The position numbers were made by a program, and so were the translations under genes. From NCBI RefSeq assembly GCF_016735495.2, contig NZ_JAERQY020000003.1:310001-374000 (forward strand): a stretch of DNA of 64,000 nt, in the 5' to 3' direction. This DNA comes from Lysobacter sp. MMG2 (lineage in GTDB: Bacteria > Pseudomonadota > Gammaproteobacteria > Xanthomonadales > Xanthomonadaceae). A model generated the notes under the pieces. It made no database searches and was not told the origin of the DNA. It was given only the letters and a program-made list of their open reading frames with translations. Positions 43,800 to 54,387 of the stretch are shown one piece after another. The stretch's first letter is position 1; the number at the start of each line of letters is the position of its first letter.

Positions 43800-44216
43800 T
43801 CACTGCCAGGCGATGTCGCGCACGCCGTTGTGCTGGGCCTCGGCCAGCGTCCAGGCGAAGTCCTGGTAGTCCGCGTCCGCGTTCGCGCTGATCTGCACGA
43901 TCGGCCGCTGTTCGGCCTGGGCCAGCTCGCGCAGGGCCTGCGGGAGTTCGGCGCGGGTCAGGGCCACGCCGTCGAGCGTGAAGCGGTCATTGCCTTCGAC
44001 CTTGAGCTCCACGCGCGGCGGTGGTTTGGTCCGGGTGGACGAGTCAGTGGCTTGCGGGATGCGAAGGTCGATCTGCCCGGTCATCACGGGCGTGGCCACC
44101 ATGAAGATGACCAACAGGACCAGCATCACGTCGACCAGCGGGGTGATGTTGATCTGGGCGACCTCGACGTGGCCGCGGTGGGAATGCTGGGAATCACGGA
44201 AAACGGAAGCAGCCAT
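43800..44216 (-). CDS. exbD3: ExbD-family biopolymer transport protein, third paralogue
   Basis: This 138-residue protein has one membrane helix (about 26-47) carrying the conserved Asp29 in [16 protein letters not shown], and a periplasmic domain ending DFAWTLAEAQHNGVRDIAWQ. ExbD uses the Asp for proton-driven energisation of TonB-type partners. GGGAGGTT eight bases before the ATG is a strong ribosome-binding site. A terminator at 44335-44364 separates it from exbD2, so it is probably its own unit or a read-through gene. The symbol is positional. Confidence 0.85.
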   Translation of the reverse strand: MAASVFRDSQHSHRGHVEVAQINITPLVDVMLVLLVIFMVATPVMTGQIDLRIPQATDSSTRTKPPPRVELKVEGNDRFTLDGVALTRAELPQALRELAQAEQRPIVQISANADADYQDFAWTLAEAQHNGVRDIAWQ

Positions 44217-44334
44217 TGCAACCTCCCGAGGGCCCCATGCCCGGTTCCACGCTAAACCTGGCGCCGCGAAACCCGCAAGGGGACGGGGACGGGGCACAGC
44301 CAGTCTGCGTTCACACTCCGGCGCTCGGAGCCCC

Positions 44335-44364
44335 AAAAGAAAACGCCGCCCGGAGGCGGCGTTT
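44335..44364 (-). terminator. Rho-independent terminator after the tonB-exbB-exbD1-exbD2 genes
   Basis: On the minus strand AAACGCCGCC (44364-44355) pairs with GGCGGCGTTT (44350-44341) across four bases and is followed by TTTTCTTTT-like sequence to 44332. It lies 20 bases past exbD2. Confidence 0.85.
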
Positions 44365-44384
44365 TCACGACAGGTAAGCGTCAA

Positions 44385-44798
44385 TCAGTTCTGAACAAAG
44401 CCGATCTTTTCCATATCGGCGTTCTTCGCATGCGCCAGCACCTTCGCCAGGATGCCGTAATCGGCGTCCGGGCTGGTGTCGATCTCGAGCATGGGCTGAT
44501 TGCTCGGGTCGCGCTGGACCTCCGCCCTCATCATGTCCTGGATCGCGGTGATCGGCTGCGGTGCGTCATTCCAATACACCTGTCCGGACGCGTCGATACG
44601 CAGCCTGATCGGCGGCGGCGGTTCGCGCGTTTGCGGCGGTGGGTTCAGCGACTTCTGCGGCAGGTTGACGTCGATCGGATACGTCAGCGGGGGCGCCGTC
44701 ACCATGAAGATGATCAGCAGAACCAACATCACGTCCACGAGGGGCGTGACGTTCATGTCCGCCATCGGACCGCCACCGGAATTCGATGCAAATGCCAT
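44385..44798 (-). CDS. exbD2: ExbD-family biopolymer transport protein (second)
   Basis: This 137-residue protein has a short cytoplasmic start, the membrane helix with Asp22 in [15 protein letters not shown], a Pro-rich spacer ([14 protein letters not shown]) and a periplasmic domain. It lies 15 bp after exbD1 and shares its N-terminal MAF(A/S)xxxxGGPMA start, indicating an ancient tandem duplication. In Xanthomonas campestris a second ExbD is needed for some TonB-dependent processes but not for iron uptake. Confidence 0.9.
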   Translation of the reverse strand: MAFASNSGGGPMADMNVTPLVDVMLVLLIIFMVTAPPLTYPIDVNLPQKSLNPPPQTREPPPPIRLRIDASGQVYWNDAPQPITAIQDMMRAEVQRDPSNQPMLEIDTSPDADYGILAKVLAHAKNADMEKIGFVQN

Positions 44799-44813
44799 TA
44801 CTGGGTCTCCGGA

Positions 44814-45233
44814 TCAGCGAGGTTCTTTGAGCGCCATGAAGCCGACCTTGCGCATGCCCTGGGCCTGCGCAATCTGCACCACTTCGGAAACGATGCGGTA
44901 CTTGGTCGTCTTATCGCCGCGGACGTTGATCGCCGGCTGCGGGGTCTTCTGAGCTTCGATCGACAGACGACTCTCAAGCAGATCCTTGGTCACCGGCTCG
45001 TCGTTCCAATACAGGCTGCCGTTGTCTTCCACCGTGATGCTGATCGGCGGAGTGGGCGGAGCCTGATTGTCGCGCTTGTCCAGATTCGCTTCGGGAAGAT
45101 CGACCTGGACCTTATGCGACATCAGGGGCGCGGTGATCATGAAGATGATGAGCAGAACCAGCATCACGTCCACGAGGGGCGTGACATTGATCTCGGCCAT
45201 CGGGCCGCCGCTATCGCCAGTACTGAAGGCCAT
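44814..45233 (-). CDS. exbD1: ExbD-family biopolymer transport protein (first)
   Basis: This 139-residue protein has the ExbD helix with Asp22 in [15 protein letters not shown] and a periplasmic domain with SITVEDNGSLYWNDEPV. With ExbB it forms the proton channel that powers TonB. It lies 46 bp after exbB. Its N-terminus closely matches that of exbD2. The LYWND segment is also shared, so the two are close paralogues. Confidence 0.92.
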   Translation of the reverse strand: MAFSTGDSGGPMAEINVTPLVDVMLVLLIIFMITAPLMSHKVQVDLPEANLDKRDNQAPPTPPISITVEDNGSLYWNDEPVTKDLLESRLSIEAQKTPQPAINVRGDKTTKYRIVSEVVQIAQAQGMRKVGFMALKEPR

Positions 45234-45279
45234 TACGAGACTCCAACCTGCTGCAAGAGGATGTCGTTAGAACGAGTGC

Positions 45280-46032
45280 TTAGCGCTTCGCAGCCACTTC
45301 GCCGACGCGCGAGCCGGTGGCGAAGAAGTCATGCAGGTCGTGCGCGAAGGTATCGAACTTGTTGTTCGTGACGCGGTTGAGGCGGGTGAAGAAGTTGTAC
45401 GCCAGCACCGCCGGGATCGCGACGAACAGACCGATGGCGGTCATGATCAGCGCTTCACCCACGGGACCTGCGACGGCGTCGATCGAAGCCTGGCCGGTCG
45501 CGCTGATGCGGATCAGGGCGTGGTAGATGCCCCACACGGTGCCGAGCAGACCGACGAACGGAGCGGTCGAACCGACGGTGGCGAGCACGGTCAGGCCGGC
45601 TTCCAGCTTCGAGGACTCGCGGGTCACGCCCTGGCGCAGCGCGCGGTCAACGAACTCCGAACGGTTCAGCGACTCGACGAGACGCGAACCTTCGTGACGC
45701 TGGTGGTGGGCAGCCGCCTGGGCGGCGTCGAGGGCGATCTTCGAGAACGGCTCGAAACGGCCCTGCTCTTCCATGAAACGGATGGCGTCCTGCGCGTTCG
45801 GGGTTTCCCAGAACGTGGAGACGACGCGATCCGAACTGGCGCGCAGGCGCAGGTTCTTCACGAAGTTCACAACGATCCAGTAGATCGACAGGATCGACAT
45901 GATCGCCAGAGTGATGAAGACGACCCAGCCGACGAAGTCGAAGTTCTGCAACAGATGCGCGAAGCTCATCTGCTGAAGTGCCTGGGCGTTGGAGCCTCCA
46001 GCAGTCGCAGCGGTGGTGGTTTCCTGCAGCAT
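45280..46032 (-). CDS. exbB: ExbB, proton-channel subunit of the TonB complex
   Basis: This 250-residue MotA/TolQ/ExbB protein has a first helix (about 33-55), a large cytoplasmic loop and two further helices, including the channel signature GLLGTVWGIYHALIRI and EALIMTAIGLFVAIPAVLAYN. It assembles with ExbD in the inner membrane. The N-terminus has a periplasmic Gln/Ala-rich stretch typical of xanthomonad ExbB. It follows tonB by 72 bp in the same operon. Confidence 0.92.
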   Translation of the reverse strand: MLQETTTAATAGGSNAQALQQMSFAHLLQNFDFVGWVVFITLAIMSILSIYWIVVNFVKNLRLRASSDRVVSTFWETPNAQDAIRFMEEQGRFEPFSKIALDAAQAAAHHQRHEGSRLVESLNRSEFVDRALRQGVTRESSKLEAGLTVLATVGSTAPFVGLLGTVWGIYHALIRISATGQASIDAVAGPVGEALIMTAIGLFVAIPAVLAYNFFTRLNRVTNNKFDTFAHDLHDFFATGSRVGEVAAKR

Positions 46033-46104
46033 GACGCTTACCTTTGAAATGTCGTGGAAAAGGAGTGTGTTACGGAGTGCTTGCTACGAATCCCGTGACC
46101 CCGA

Positions 46105-46779
46105 TCAGGTCGGCGGGACGAAATCGACCGGGACGCGGACGCGGCTGGTGACGCCAACGCCGTTCTGCATTTCCGGGTTGAACTTCCACTTCCGGGCGGC
46201 ATCCATCGCAGCACGGTCGAGGTTGCGGTTGCGGCTGGACTTCTCGACCGAGACGTCGAGCACGTTGCCCGAGCCGTCGATGGTGATGATCAGCACGACC
46301 GTGCCACCAATACCCTGACGGGCTTCCGTCGGCGGGTACTTGGGCGGGTTGAGCCGCTTCGAGGACGGGTCGACGCTCGAACCAATCGTCGTGGCCGGTG
46401 CGGGCGGCGACGGGGGGCTCGGCGGCGGCGCCTGGACGTCCACCGGACTCGGGTCGTCCACCACGATCGGCGGCTCTTCCGGAGGCGGCGGCAACGGCGT
46501 CGGTTGCGGCGGAGTGAGCTTCGGCGGTGGCTTCAGCTCCTTCGGCGGTTCCGGCGGCGGCGGCGGCGGCGGCGGGGGCGGCGGCGGCGGCTTGATGAGG
46601 TTGACGAACGTAACCTCCTCTTCCTTCTGCTGCTGGGCCGGAGGCGCCATAGGAGCAAGAAGCAGCAGCAGTGCCGCGACGTGGAAGGCGATCGCGATCG
46701 TGATACCGGCGATACGCGCCCAGTTCAGACCGTCGCGGTCGTCGTCGTTTCTAGCGTGAATTTCGAGGTCTTGCGTCAT
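46105..46779 (-). CDS. tonB: TonB, energy transducer
   Basis: This 224-residue protein has an N-terminal charged cytoplasmic segment, one membrane helix (about 22-43) with the conserved His33, and a Pro-rich periplasmic spacer (about 62-122) including an uninterrupted polyproline stretch. The C-terminal TonB domain (about 140-220) has YPPTEARQGIGGTVVLIITID and the WKFNP motif. It transmits ExbBD energy to TonB-dependent receptors. It heads the tonB-exbB-exbD1-exbD2 operon. Confidence 0.93.
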   Translation of the reverse strand: MTQDLEIHARNDDDRDGLNWARIAGITIAIAFHVAALLLLLAPMAPPAQQQKEEEVTFVNLIKPPPPPPPPPPPPPEPPKELKPPPKLTPPQPTPLPPPPEEPPIVVDDPSPVDVQAPPPSPPSPPAPATTIGSSVDPSSKRLNPPKYPPTEARQGIGGTVVLIITIDGSGNVLDVSVEKSSRNRNLDRAAMDAARKWKFNPEMQNGVGVTSRVRVPVDFVPPT

Positions 46780-46871
46780 GCGCCGTAGCTCGGGAGGTAA
46801 TTCCGGACGCCAGGGCGCCTCGGGCCGTCAGATACGATTCCCGTGACCCATTCGAGTCGCGGGAACCTCCT

Positions 46872-46900
46872 AGCATATACCAATTTGCGGCCGTGGAACC
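46872..46900 (-). promoter_or_regulatory. Candidate promoter of the tonB operon
   Basis: The minus strand has TATGCT (46877-46872) within the AT-richer GGTATATGCT, giving a leader of about 85 bases before tonB. The -35 (near 46895-46900) is weak. No clear Fur box is visible. Confidence 0.3.
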
Positions 46901-46928
46901 ACGCAAATCAGTGGATTCGCTTTGCCGA

Positions 46929-48143
46929 TTACTTGCTTGGCAGCGCGAGGATCTTCTTGGCGTCGTCGGGCTTCTTAACTCCCTTGGCGACGGCCTGTTT
47001 GGCGGCTTCCTTAGCCTCGGGGACGCGATCTTCCTGCCACAGCACTCGGGCGAGGTTCAGGTAAGCCTCACCATCGGGTGCCAGAGGAGCGGCCTTCTTG
47101 TAAGCATCGATCGCCGGGCCGGCCTGATCGGAGAAATAGTACGCCTGCGCCTGGGCCAGGTAGGTCTGGTAGTCGGGCTTGAGGATGCCCTTCTGCAGGC
47201 CGTCGTTGATGACCGAGATGGCCTCCTTCTCCTTGCCGTCCATGTTCAGGTACGTGGCGTAGAGCTGGCGGTACTCCTTGTCTTCGGTCAGCTGGCCGCT
47301 GGCGCGGAGCTTCTCGAGGACAGCGGCCGACTTGTCGTACTGCTCGCCCTGCTGGTAGACGGCGGCCAGGTTGAGCTGGGCACGCTTGTCGTTCGGGTTC
47401 TTGGCAGCGACGGCTTCGGCCATCTTGGCGGCCTCACCGGCGTTGCCGGACTCGGCGTAGGTGGCCATCAGCAACTGCTGCCACTCGGGCTTCGGGTTCG
47501 GGCTGGCGTCGATGGCCTGCTTGAGGACCGCGGCGGCCTCCGGGTAGCGCTCCATGCGGTAGAGGGCGTTGCCCTTCACCACGAGCTGCTCCGGCTTGGT
47601 GCTCTTGGTCTCGGCGAAGAAGGTGTCGAGGGTCTTCAGCGATTCGGCGTACTGCTCATCCTGCAGCTGCAGCTGGGCGAGCATGTACATGGCGCCGAAA
47701 TGGCCGTTGTTGTCCAGGCCGTTGAGGGCGATGGCCTTCTGCAGATAAGCCTTAGCGCCAGCGGTGTCATCGGCGTCGTAGGCAATCTGCGCCGCGATCT
47801 GAGCGGCGAAGGCACGGTCGTATGCGTTGAAGGCTTCGGTGGCGATGATCTCGTCGGCGGCGGCGCGGGCCTCGGCGGCCTTGTCGTCGTCGTACAGCTT
47901 CATCATCTTCTGCAGCTTCGGGCCGCCCTTCGACGAGGCCTTGGCCTCGACCTGGCGCGTGGCGTTCGGGTACTCGTCGGCCGGCTTGCTGGCGGTCTGC
48001 TTGCTTTCCGCGTGGCGCGAGCGGCGCTCCTCGGCGCGATCCTGCGCGGACTGCGCATTGACCTGGCTGACCGCACCGAGCACCAGGACGGCACCAATGG
48101 CCGCGGTCAGGATGCTGCGGTTGCGGAGGGAAAACTTGTTCAT
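46929..48143 (-). CDS. Periplasmic tetratricopeptide-repeat protein
   Basis: This 404-residue protein has a signal peptide (1-30, cut after VNA). A Lys/Ala-rich region precedes about nine TPR-like helical pairs from residue 70 to the C-terminus (AYDADDTAGAKAYLQKAIAL, ALYRMERYPEAAAVLKQAIDA, AYYFSDQAGPAIDAYKKAAPL). TPR proteins serve as scaffolds. Its place directly upstream of tonB on the same strand suggests a role with the TonB system, but the 149-bp gap means a separate promoter is likely. GAGGTG precedes the ATG at 48143. Confidence 0.8.
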   Translation of the reverse strand: MNKFSLRNRSILTAAIGAVLVLGAVSQVNAQSAQDRAEERRSRHAESKQTASKPADEYPNATRQVEAKASSKGGPKLQKMMKLYDDDKAAEARAAADEIIATEAFNAYDRAFAAQIAAQIAYDADDTAGAKAYLQKAIALNGLDNNGHFGAMYMLAQLQLQDEQYAESLKTLDTFFAETKSTKPEQLVVKGNALYRMERYPEAAAVLKQAIDASPNPKPEWQQLLMATYAESGNAGEAAKMAEAVAAKNPNDKRAQLNLAAVYQQGEQYDKSAAVLEKLRASGQLTEDKEYRQLYATYLNMDGKEKEAISVINDGLQKGILKPDYQTYLAQAQAYYFSDQAGPAIDAYKKAAPLAPDGEAYLNLARVLWQEDRVPEAKEAAKQAVAKGVKKPDDAKKILALPSK

Positions 48144-48272
48144 CGAACACCTCAGATCTGCTGCCGCCCGTATGGACAGGGCGGGACGATGGCACCGGGG
48201 CCAGGGGGGCGTCACGCTAACAGAAACTCGCGGGCCTGTGATACGGGGTTGTGTGCCGGATTCGCGGGTTCG

Positions 48273-49076
48273 TTAACCGCACTTCGGCGTATGGCCCGAG
48301 GCGCGGGCCTGCTCGAAGGTCGGCATCAGGCTGCCCGCCCGTGCGCCCAGCTCGCTGATGCGCGATTGCGGGTCCGGGTGGGTCGAGAGCCACTGCGGCG
48401 GGCGGCTGCCCCCCGCGGCGATCATGTTTTCCCACAGATTCACGGCCTGGCGGGGGTCGAAGCCGGCCTTGGCGGCGAGCTGCTGGCCCACCACATCGGC
48501 CTCGGACTCCTGCGTGCGCGAGTTGGGCAGCAGGTAGAAGGTCTGCGCCGCGGCGCCGCCGACCTGGCTGGCCGCATTGCCGGCGCCTGAGCCATAGGCC
48601 GTCCCGAGGATCGCGCTGCCGATGCCCAGCAGCGTGGAGGTGCCCTGCTGGCGCGTGATGCGCTCGTCATGGTGGCGGGACACGACGTGGCCGATCTCGT
48701 GGGCGATCACCGCCGCGAGCTGGTCCTGGTTCTTGGCCACGGTGAAGATGCCGGTGTTCACGCCGATCTTGCCGCCGGGCAGGGCGAAGGCGTTCGGCGA
48801 GCTGTCATCGAACACGGCGACTTCCCACTGGCTCTGCCAGCCGGCCGGCAGCTGGGCCGTGATGGCATTGGCGACGCAGCGCACGTAGGCGTTCTGGCGC
48901 GCATCCGCGCTGAGCTTCTGCTTGGCCTTGGCCTCGGTAAAGGCCTGCGCGCCTAGCTGGTTCAGCTGGTCCTGGGAAACCGCGCCGACGTACTGGGTGC
49001 GGCCGGTGGGTGAGGTTGTGGTCGCGCAGGCGACCACCAGGCTGGCAACGGCAAGGCCAAGCAATACGCGTTTCAT
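48273..49076 (-). CDS. M48-family metalloprotease lipoprotein
   Basis: This 267-residue protein has a lipobox LVVAC (Cys17) and an M48 core with zinc motif HEIGH (126-130) and downstream Glu190 in ESEAD. This is a LoiP/YggG-like envelope protease with no membrane helices apart from the lipid anchor. The late block WLSTHPDPQSRISEL is typical of the group. The ATG at 49076 gives the lipoprotein start. It lies between gyrB and the TPR gene on the same strand, probably with its own promoter. Confidence 0.88.
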   Translation of the reverse strand: MKRVLLGLAVASLVVACATTTSPTGRTQYVGAVSQDQLNQLGAQAFTEAKAKQKLSADARQNAYVRCVANAITAQLPAGWQSQWEVAVFDDSSPNAFALPGGKIGVNTGIFTVAKNQDQLAAVIAHEIGHVVSRHHDERITRQQGTSTLLGIGSAILGTAYGSGAGNAASQVGGAAAQTFYLLPNSRTQESEADVVGQQLAAKAGFDPRQAVNLWENMIAAGGSRPPQWLSTHPDPQSRISELGARAGSLMPTFEQARASGHTPKCG

Positions 49077-49200
49077 GGGGGCACCCTGAAGTGGCTGTTG
49101 GGGTTGTAGCCCCCGCCGGATTAACACGTCGTCAATGGGCTGAACGGCCGCGCGCGGCGGGGCCGGGGCCGTTCAGGCGCCCCGGCATGCAGCGCGGGCA

Positions 49201-51726
<2,526 letters not shown>

Positions 51727-51740
51727 CTATAGTGATTGAG

Positions 51741-51746
51741 AGTATA
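51741..51746 (-). promoter_or_regulatory. Candidate -10 element of the gyrB promoter
   Basis: On the minus strand TATACT lies about 75 bases before the gyrB ATG, in the AT-richer part of the recF-gyrB gap. A second TATAG string follows nearer the gene. Confidence 0.35.
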
Positions 51747-51794
51747 GCAGTCGGACTCCGGACGCTGGTTGACCCAGCAGTCGGGAGGGATGGA

Positions 51795-52907
51795 TCAGGA
51801 TTCAACGGCGACGACTGCGCCTTGTTCCACGTGGAACATATGAATCGGCGTATCCATCGAAAGCCCCGGTGGGCGCTCGGTGCCGGTGATGAACACCTGC
51901 GCGCCGCTGGCCTGGAGGCGAGCCAGGACCCTACCTTGATGGTGGCGATCCAGTTCGGATGCAAGGTCGTCCAGCGCCACCACCGGCCATTCGCCCTGCA
52001 CCGCATCGTGGTGCTCCGCCTGCGCCAGCAAGGCGGCCAGGGCGGTCAGCTTCGATTGCCCGCGCGACAGGGCCTCCCGGCCGGGAAGGGCACCGAACAC
52101 GACCCGCCAATCCGCACGGTGCGGGCCGACACTGGTGAAGCCCGAGGCCACGTCGCGGTCGCGTGCCAGCAGGAGCGCGTCGGCTAACGACATCTCGTCC
52201 CGACGCCAGCCCGGGATGTACTCCATCCGGCTCAGGCCCAACGCCGGGGCCAGCTCGGCGAGCAAGGCTTCGAACCGGGGCTGGAGGAGATCGAGGTAGC
52301 GCTCGCGGAAGCGGCCCAGCGGCTCGCCGGCTTCTGCCAGCTCATGATCCCAGGCATCAAGCTGTGCATCGCGGGCCCGCGCCTTCAGGAGCGCGTTGCG
52401 CTGCTTGAGTGCACGGTTGTAGCGCCGCCAGATCAACAGGAAGTCATGTTCCACGTGGAACAGTCCCCAATCGAGGTACCTCCGGCGGAATTCACCACCG
52501 CCGGTGATAAGCGCATGGCTCCCGGGCTCAAAGGTCACCACTGCCAAGGCCGCACAGAGGTCGCCCAGCTGGCCGACGCTGGCTCCGTCTAGCCGGCCGG
52601 TCCATTCCTGCCCGGTATGTCGAAGGCCCGCGCGGCGCGTCCGTGCGCCTGAAGGCGTTGAAGACAGCGCTCCCAGACGTTCCTGCCATTCGACAAAGAC
52701 CTCCAGGCCCGGTTCGCCCGCCCGGATCAAGCCATCCCGCACGCGCCCCCGGAAACTGCGGCCGTAGGCCATCAGATGCAGGGCTTCGAGCACGGACGTC
52801 TTGCCCGCGCCGTTGTCGCCGGTGATGAGGTTCAGGCCAGGGGCGGGATCGAGGCGGACTTCCTGGAAACGGCGCAGTTGGCGCAGCTCGAGTCGGGTGA
52901 CGTGCAT
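51795..52907 (-). CDS. recF: RecF, DNA replication and repair protein
   Basis: This 370-residue SMC-like ATPase has Walker A GDNGAGKTS (30-38), signature-like LSRGQSKL and Walker B PVVALDDLASELD. It binds single-strand/double-strand junctions and helps load RecA at gaps. The ATG at 52907 begins VTRLELRQLRRF, the standard RecF start. Two parS-like 16-mers lie inside the frame, encoding FHVEH (150-154) and FHVEQ (358-362). The gene follows dnaN after a terminator and is followed by gyrB. Confidence 0.95.
   Translation of the reverse strand: MHVTRLELRQLRRFQEVRLDPAPGLNLITGDNGAGKTSVLEALHLMAYGRSFRGRVRDGLIRAGEPGLEVFVEWQERLGALSSTPSGARTRRAGLRHTGQEWTGRLDGASVGQLGDLCAALAVVTFEPGSHALITGGGEFRRRYLDWGLFHVEHDFLLIWRRYNRALKQRNALLKARARDAQLDAWDHELAEAGEPLGRFRERYLDLLQPRFEALLAELAPALGLSRMEYIPGWRRDEMSLADALLLARDRDVASGFTSVGPHRADWRVVFGALPGREALSRGQSKLTALAALLAQAEHHDAVQGEWPVVALDDLASELDRHHQGRVLARLQASGAQVFITGTERPPGLSMDTPIHMFHVEQGAVVAVES
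51823..51838. other. parS-like site within the 3' end of recF
   Basis: TGTTCCACGTGGAACA is a perfect 16-bp palindrome and one substitution per arm from the canonical ParB-binding consensus TGTTTCACGTGAAACA. It encodes residues 357-362 of RecF. ParB-parS nucleates origin segregation, and the site lies about 4 kb from the putative origin. Confidence 0.85.
52447..52462. other. parS-like site within the middle of recF
   Basis: This is a second identical 16-bp palindrome, TGTTCCACGTGGAACA, encoding the FHVEH stretch at RecF residues 150-154. It lies 624 bp from the first. Confidence 0.85.
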
Positions 52908-52929
52908 TGGGCCCAGTTTAGCGGAGCGA

Positions 52930-52961
52930 CAAAACAAAACGCCCGGCACAAGGCCGGGCGT
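52930..52961 (-). terminator. Rho-independent terminator between dnaN and recF
   Basis: On the minus strand ACGCCCGGC (52961-52953) pairs with GCCGGGCGT (52947-52939) over a five-base loop and runs into TTTTGTTTTG (52939-52930). It lies 25 bases past dnaN and only 23 bases before the recF start, so recF is probably expressed from its own promoter or by partial read-through. Confidence 0.85.
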
Positions 52962-52964
52962 CGA

Positions 52965-52980
52965 TGTTCCACGTGAAACG
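52965..52980. other. parS-like site (imperfect) just after dnaN
   Basis: TGTTCCACGTGAAACG matches the parS consensus with two differences, one of them at an end position. It lies between the dnaN stop (52986) and the terminator. It is the third site within 1.2 kb. Confidence 0.75.
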
Positions 52981-52985
52981 TCGCG

Positions 52986-54086
52986 TCAGAGGCGTAGCGG
53001 CATCACGACATGGCGGCAGCGATCGTTAGCGGCTTCCCGCACCAGGGCCGAGGAGTTGGCGTCGCGCAGGGCGATGACCACGTGCTCGTCCTTCAGCGCG
53101 CTCAGCGCGTCGAGGAGGTAGTTCACGTTGAAGCCCACCGCCAGGTCGTCGACTCGGGTGTCGGCTTCGACTTCTTCCTGCGCCTCTTCCTGCTCCGGGT
53201 TATGGGCGCTGATCTTCAGCTGGCCCGGCGAGACTTCCAGCCTCACGCCGCGGTACTTCTCGTTCGACAGGATCGCAGCGCGCTGCAGCGACGCACGCAG
53301 CACTTCGCGGTCGATGCGGATCTCGCGGTCGGCGCCGATCGGAATCACCGCTTCGTAATCCGGGAAACGGCCATCGATGAGCTTGCTCGTGAAGGTGACA
53401 TCGTCCCGCTTCACGCGCAGATGGCCACGGCCCATCTCCAGTTCCACCTCGCGCTCGCCGCCTTCCAGCAGACGCTGCAGTTCCTGCACACCCTTGCGCG
53501 GCACGATCAGCTGGCGCTTGGTCTGGCCGCCGTTTTCCAGGGGCGACTCGCACAGCGCCAGGCGATGGCCGTCGGTGGCCACGCAGCGCAGGGAGGACTC
53601 GCGCAGGTCGAACAACAACCCGTTGAGGTAGTAGCGCACGTCCTGTTGCGCCATCGCAAACGCGGTGCGCTCGATCAGTTCCTTCAGTGCCGCTTCCGGC
53701 ACGCGGACGCGCTCGTTGGCCTCGACCTCGTCGATCGACGGGAAATCATTGGCCGGCAGGCTCGACAGCGTGAAGCGCGAACGTCCCGCTTGGACGGTGA
53801 TCTTTTCCGCCGACTGCGAGACGGTGACCTTGCTGCCGTCGGGCAGGGCACGAACGATCTCGAACAGCTTGCGTGCCGGGATCGTGGTCTCGCCGTCTTG
53901 CGCGTCGTCCACCAGTACGCGAGAGACCATCTCCACTTCCAGGTCGGTACCGGTCAGCGAGAGCTGTCCGTCCTTCACCTGTACCAGCAGATTGGCCAGC
54001 ACCGGCAGGGTCTGGCGGCGCTCGACGACGTTGACGACTTGAGCGAGCGGCTTGAGAAAGACTTCGCGTTGAAGGGAAAAACGCAT
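52986..54086 (-). CDS. dnaN: DNA polymerase III beta subunit (sliding clamp)
   Basis: This 366-residue protein, the normal length, has the three-domain clamp pattern: MRFSLQREVFLKPLAQVVNVVERRQTLPVLANLL, the middle-domain TDGHRLA and the C-terminal block with FNVNYLLDAL and a final VVMPLRL. It forms the ring that tethers polymerase to DNA. The 301-bp gap to dnaA is unusually long and AT-richer, holding DnaA-box-like sites. Confidence 0.97.
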   Translation of the reverse strand: MRFSLQREVFLKPLAQVVNVVERRQTLPVLANLLVQVKDGQLSLTGTDLEVEMVSRVLVDDAQDGETTIPARKLFEIVRALPDGSKVTVSQSAEKITVQAGRSRFTLSSLPANDFPSIDEVEANERVRVPEAALKELIERTAFAMAQQDVRYYLNGLLFDLRESSLRCVATDGHRLALCESPLENGGQTKRQLIVPRKGVQELQRLLEGGEREVELEMGRGHLRVKRDDVTFTSKLIDGRFPDYEAVIPIGADREIRIDREVLRASLQRAAILSNEKYRGVRLEVSPGQLKISAHNPEQEEAQEEVEADTRVDDLAVGFNVNYLLDALSALKDEHVVIALRDANSSALVREAANDRCRHVVMPLRL

Positions 54087-54387
54087 GCGGACCCCGTCCC
54101 CGTGCCATTACTAAGTATGTGGAATAAATCAAAAGCATGGTGGTGATGGTGTCGCCGAAAATCCGGGAAAACCACCCCAAGCTATTGATTACCAAGATTT
54201 TTATTGCTGTTGAAACTTCGGTAGAACTGGCCCTGCAACCAGCGGACAAACTGTGGACAACTCTAGCGCACCGGCGCGATGTCGAAACTGTCCACAACTT
54301 GTGCCCGCACCATACACGGCTTGCCCCGCGCGAACGGGGATAAGTATGTATCGGCGGCCGCCGCTTTGCGCTGCGACCGCTTCGACC
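54087..54387. other. oriC: Putative oriC lobe 1: dnaN-dnaA intergenic region
   Basis: This 301-bp gap holds DnaA-box-like 9-mers: TTGTCCACA on the minus strand (54252-54260), CTGTCCACA on the plus strand (54288-54296), and weaker ones at 54118-54126 and 54336-54344. They flank an AT-rich run around 54186-54216 (ATTGATTACC, GATTTTTATTG). The combination of boxes with a likely unwinding element marks a replication origin candidate. The region must also hold the dnaN promoter. Confidence 0.65.

Noticed and set aside
46828-46851. Seven-residue leader peptide (MGHGNRI) upstream of tonB with an AGGAGG
   Set aside because: The AGGAGG is 14 bases from its ATG and coincides with the likely transcription start, so it would probably not be in the mRNA.
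54137-54343. 68-codon frame in the dnaN-dnaA gap
   Set aside because: It has no ribosome-binding site or family resemblance and lies across the DnaA boxes and AT-rich element, which explain the region better.
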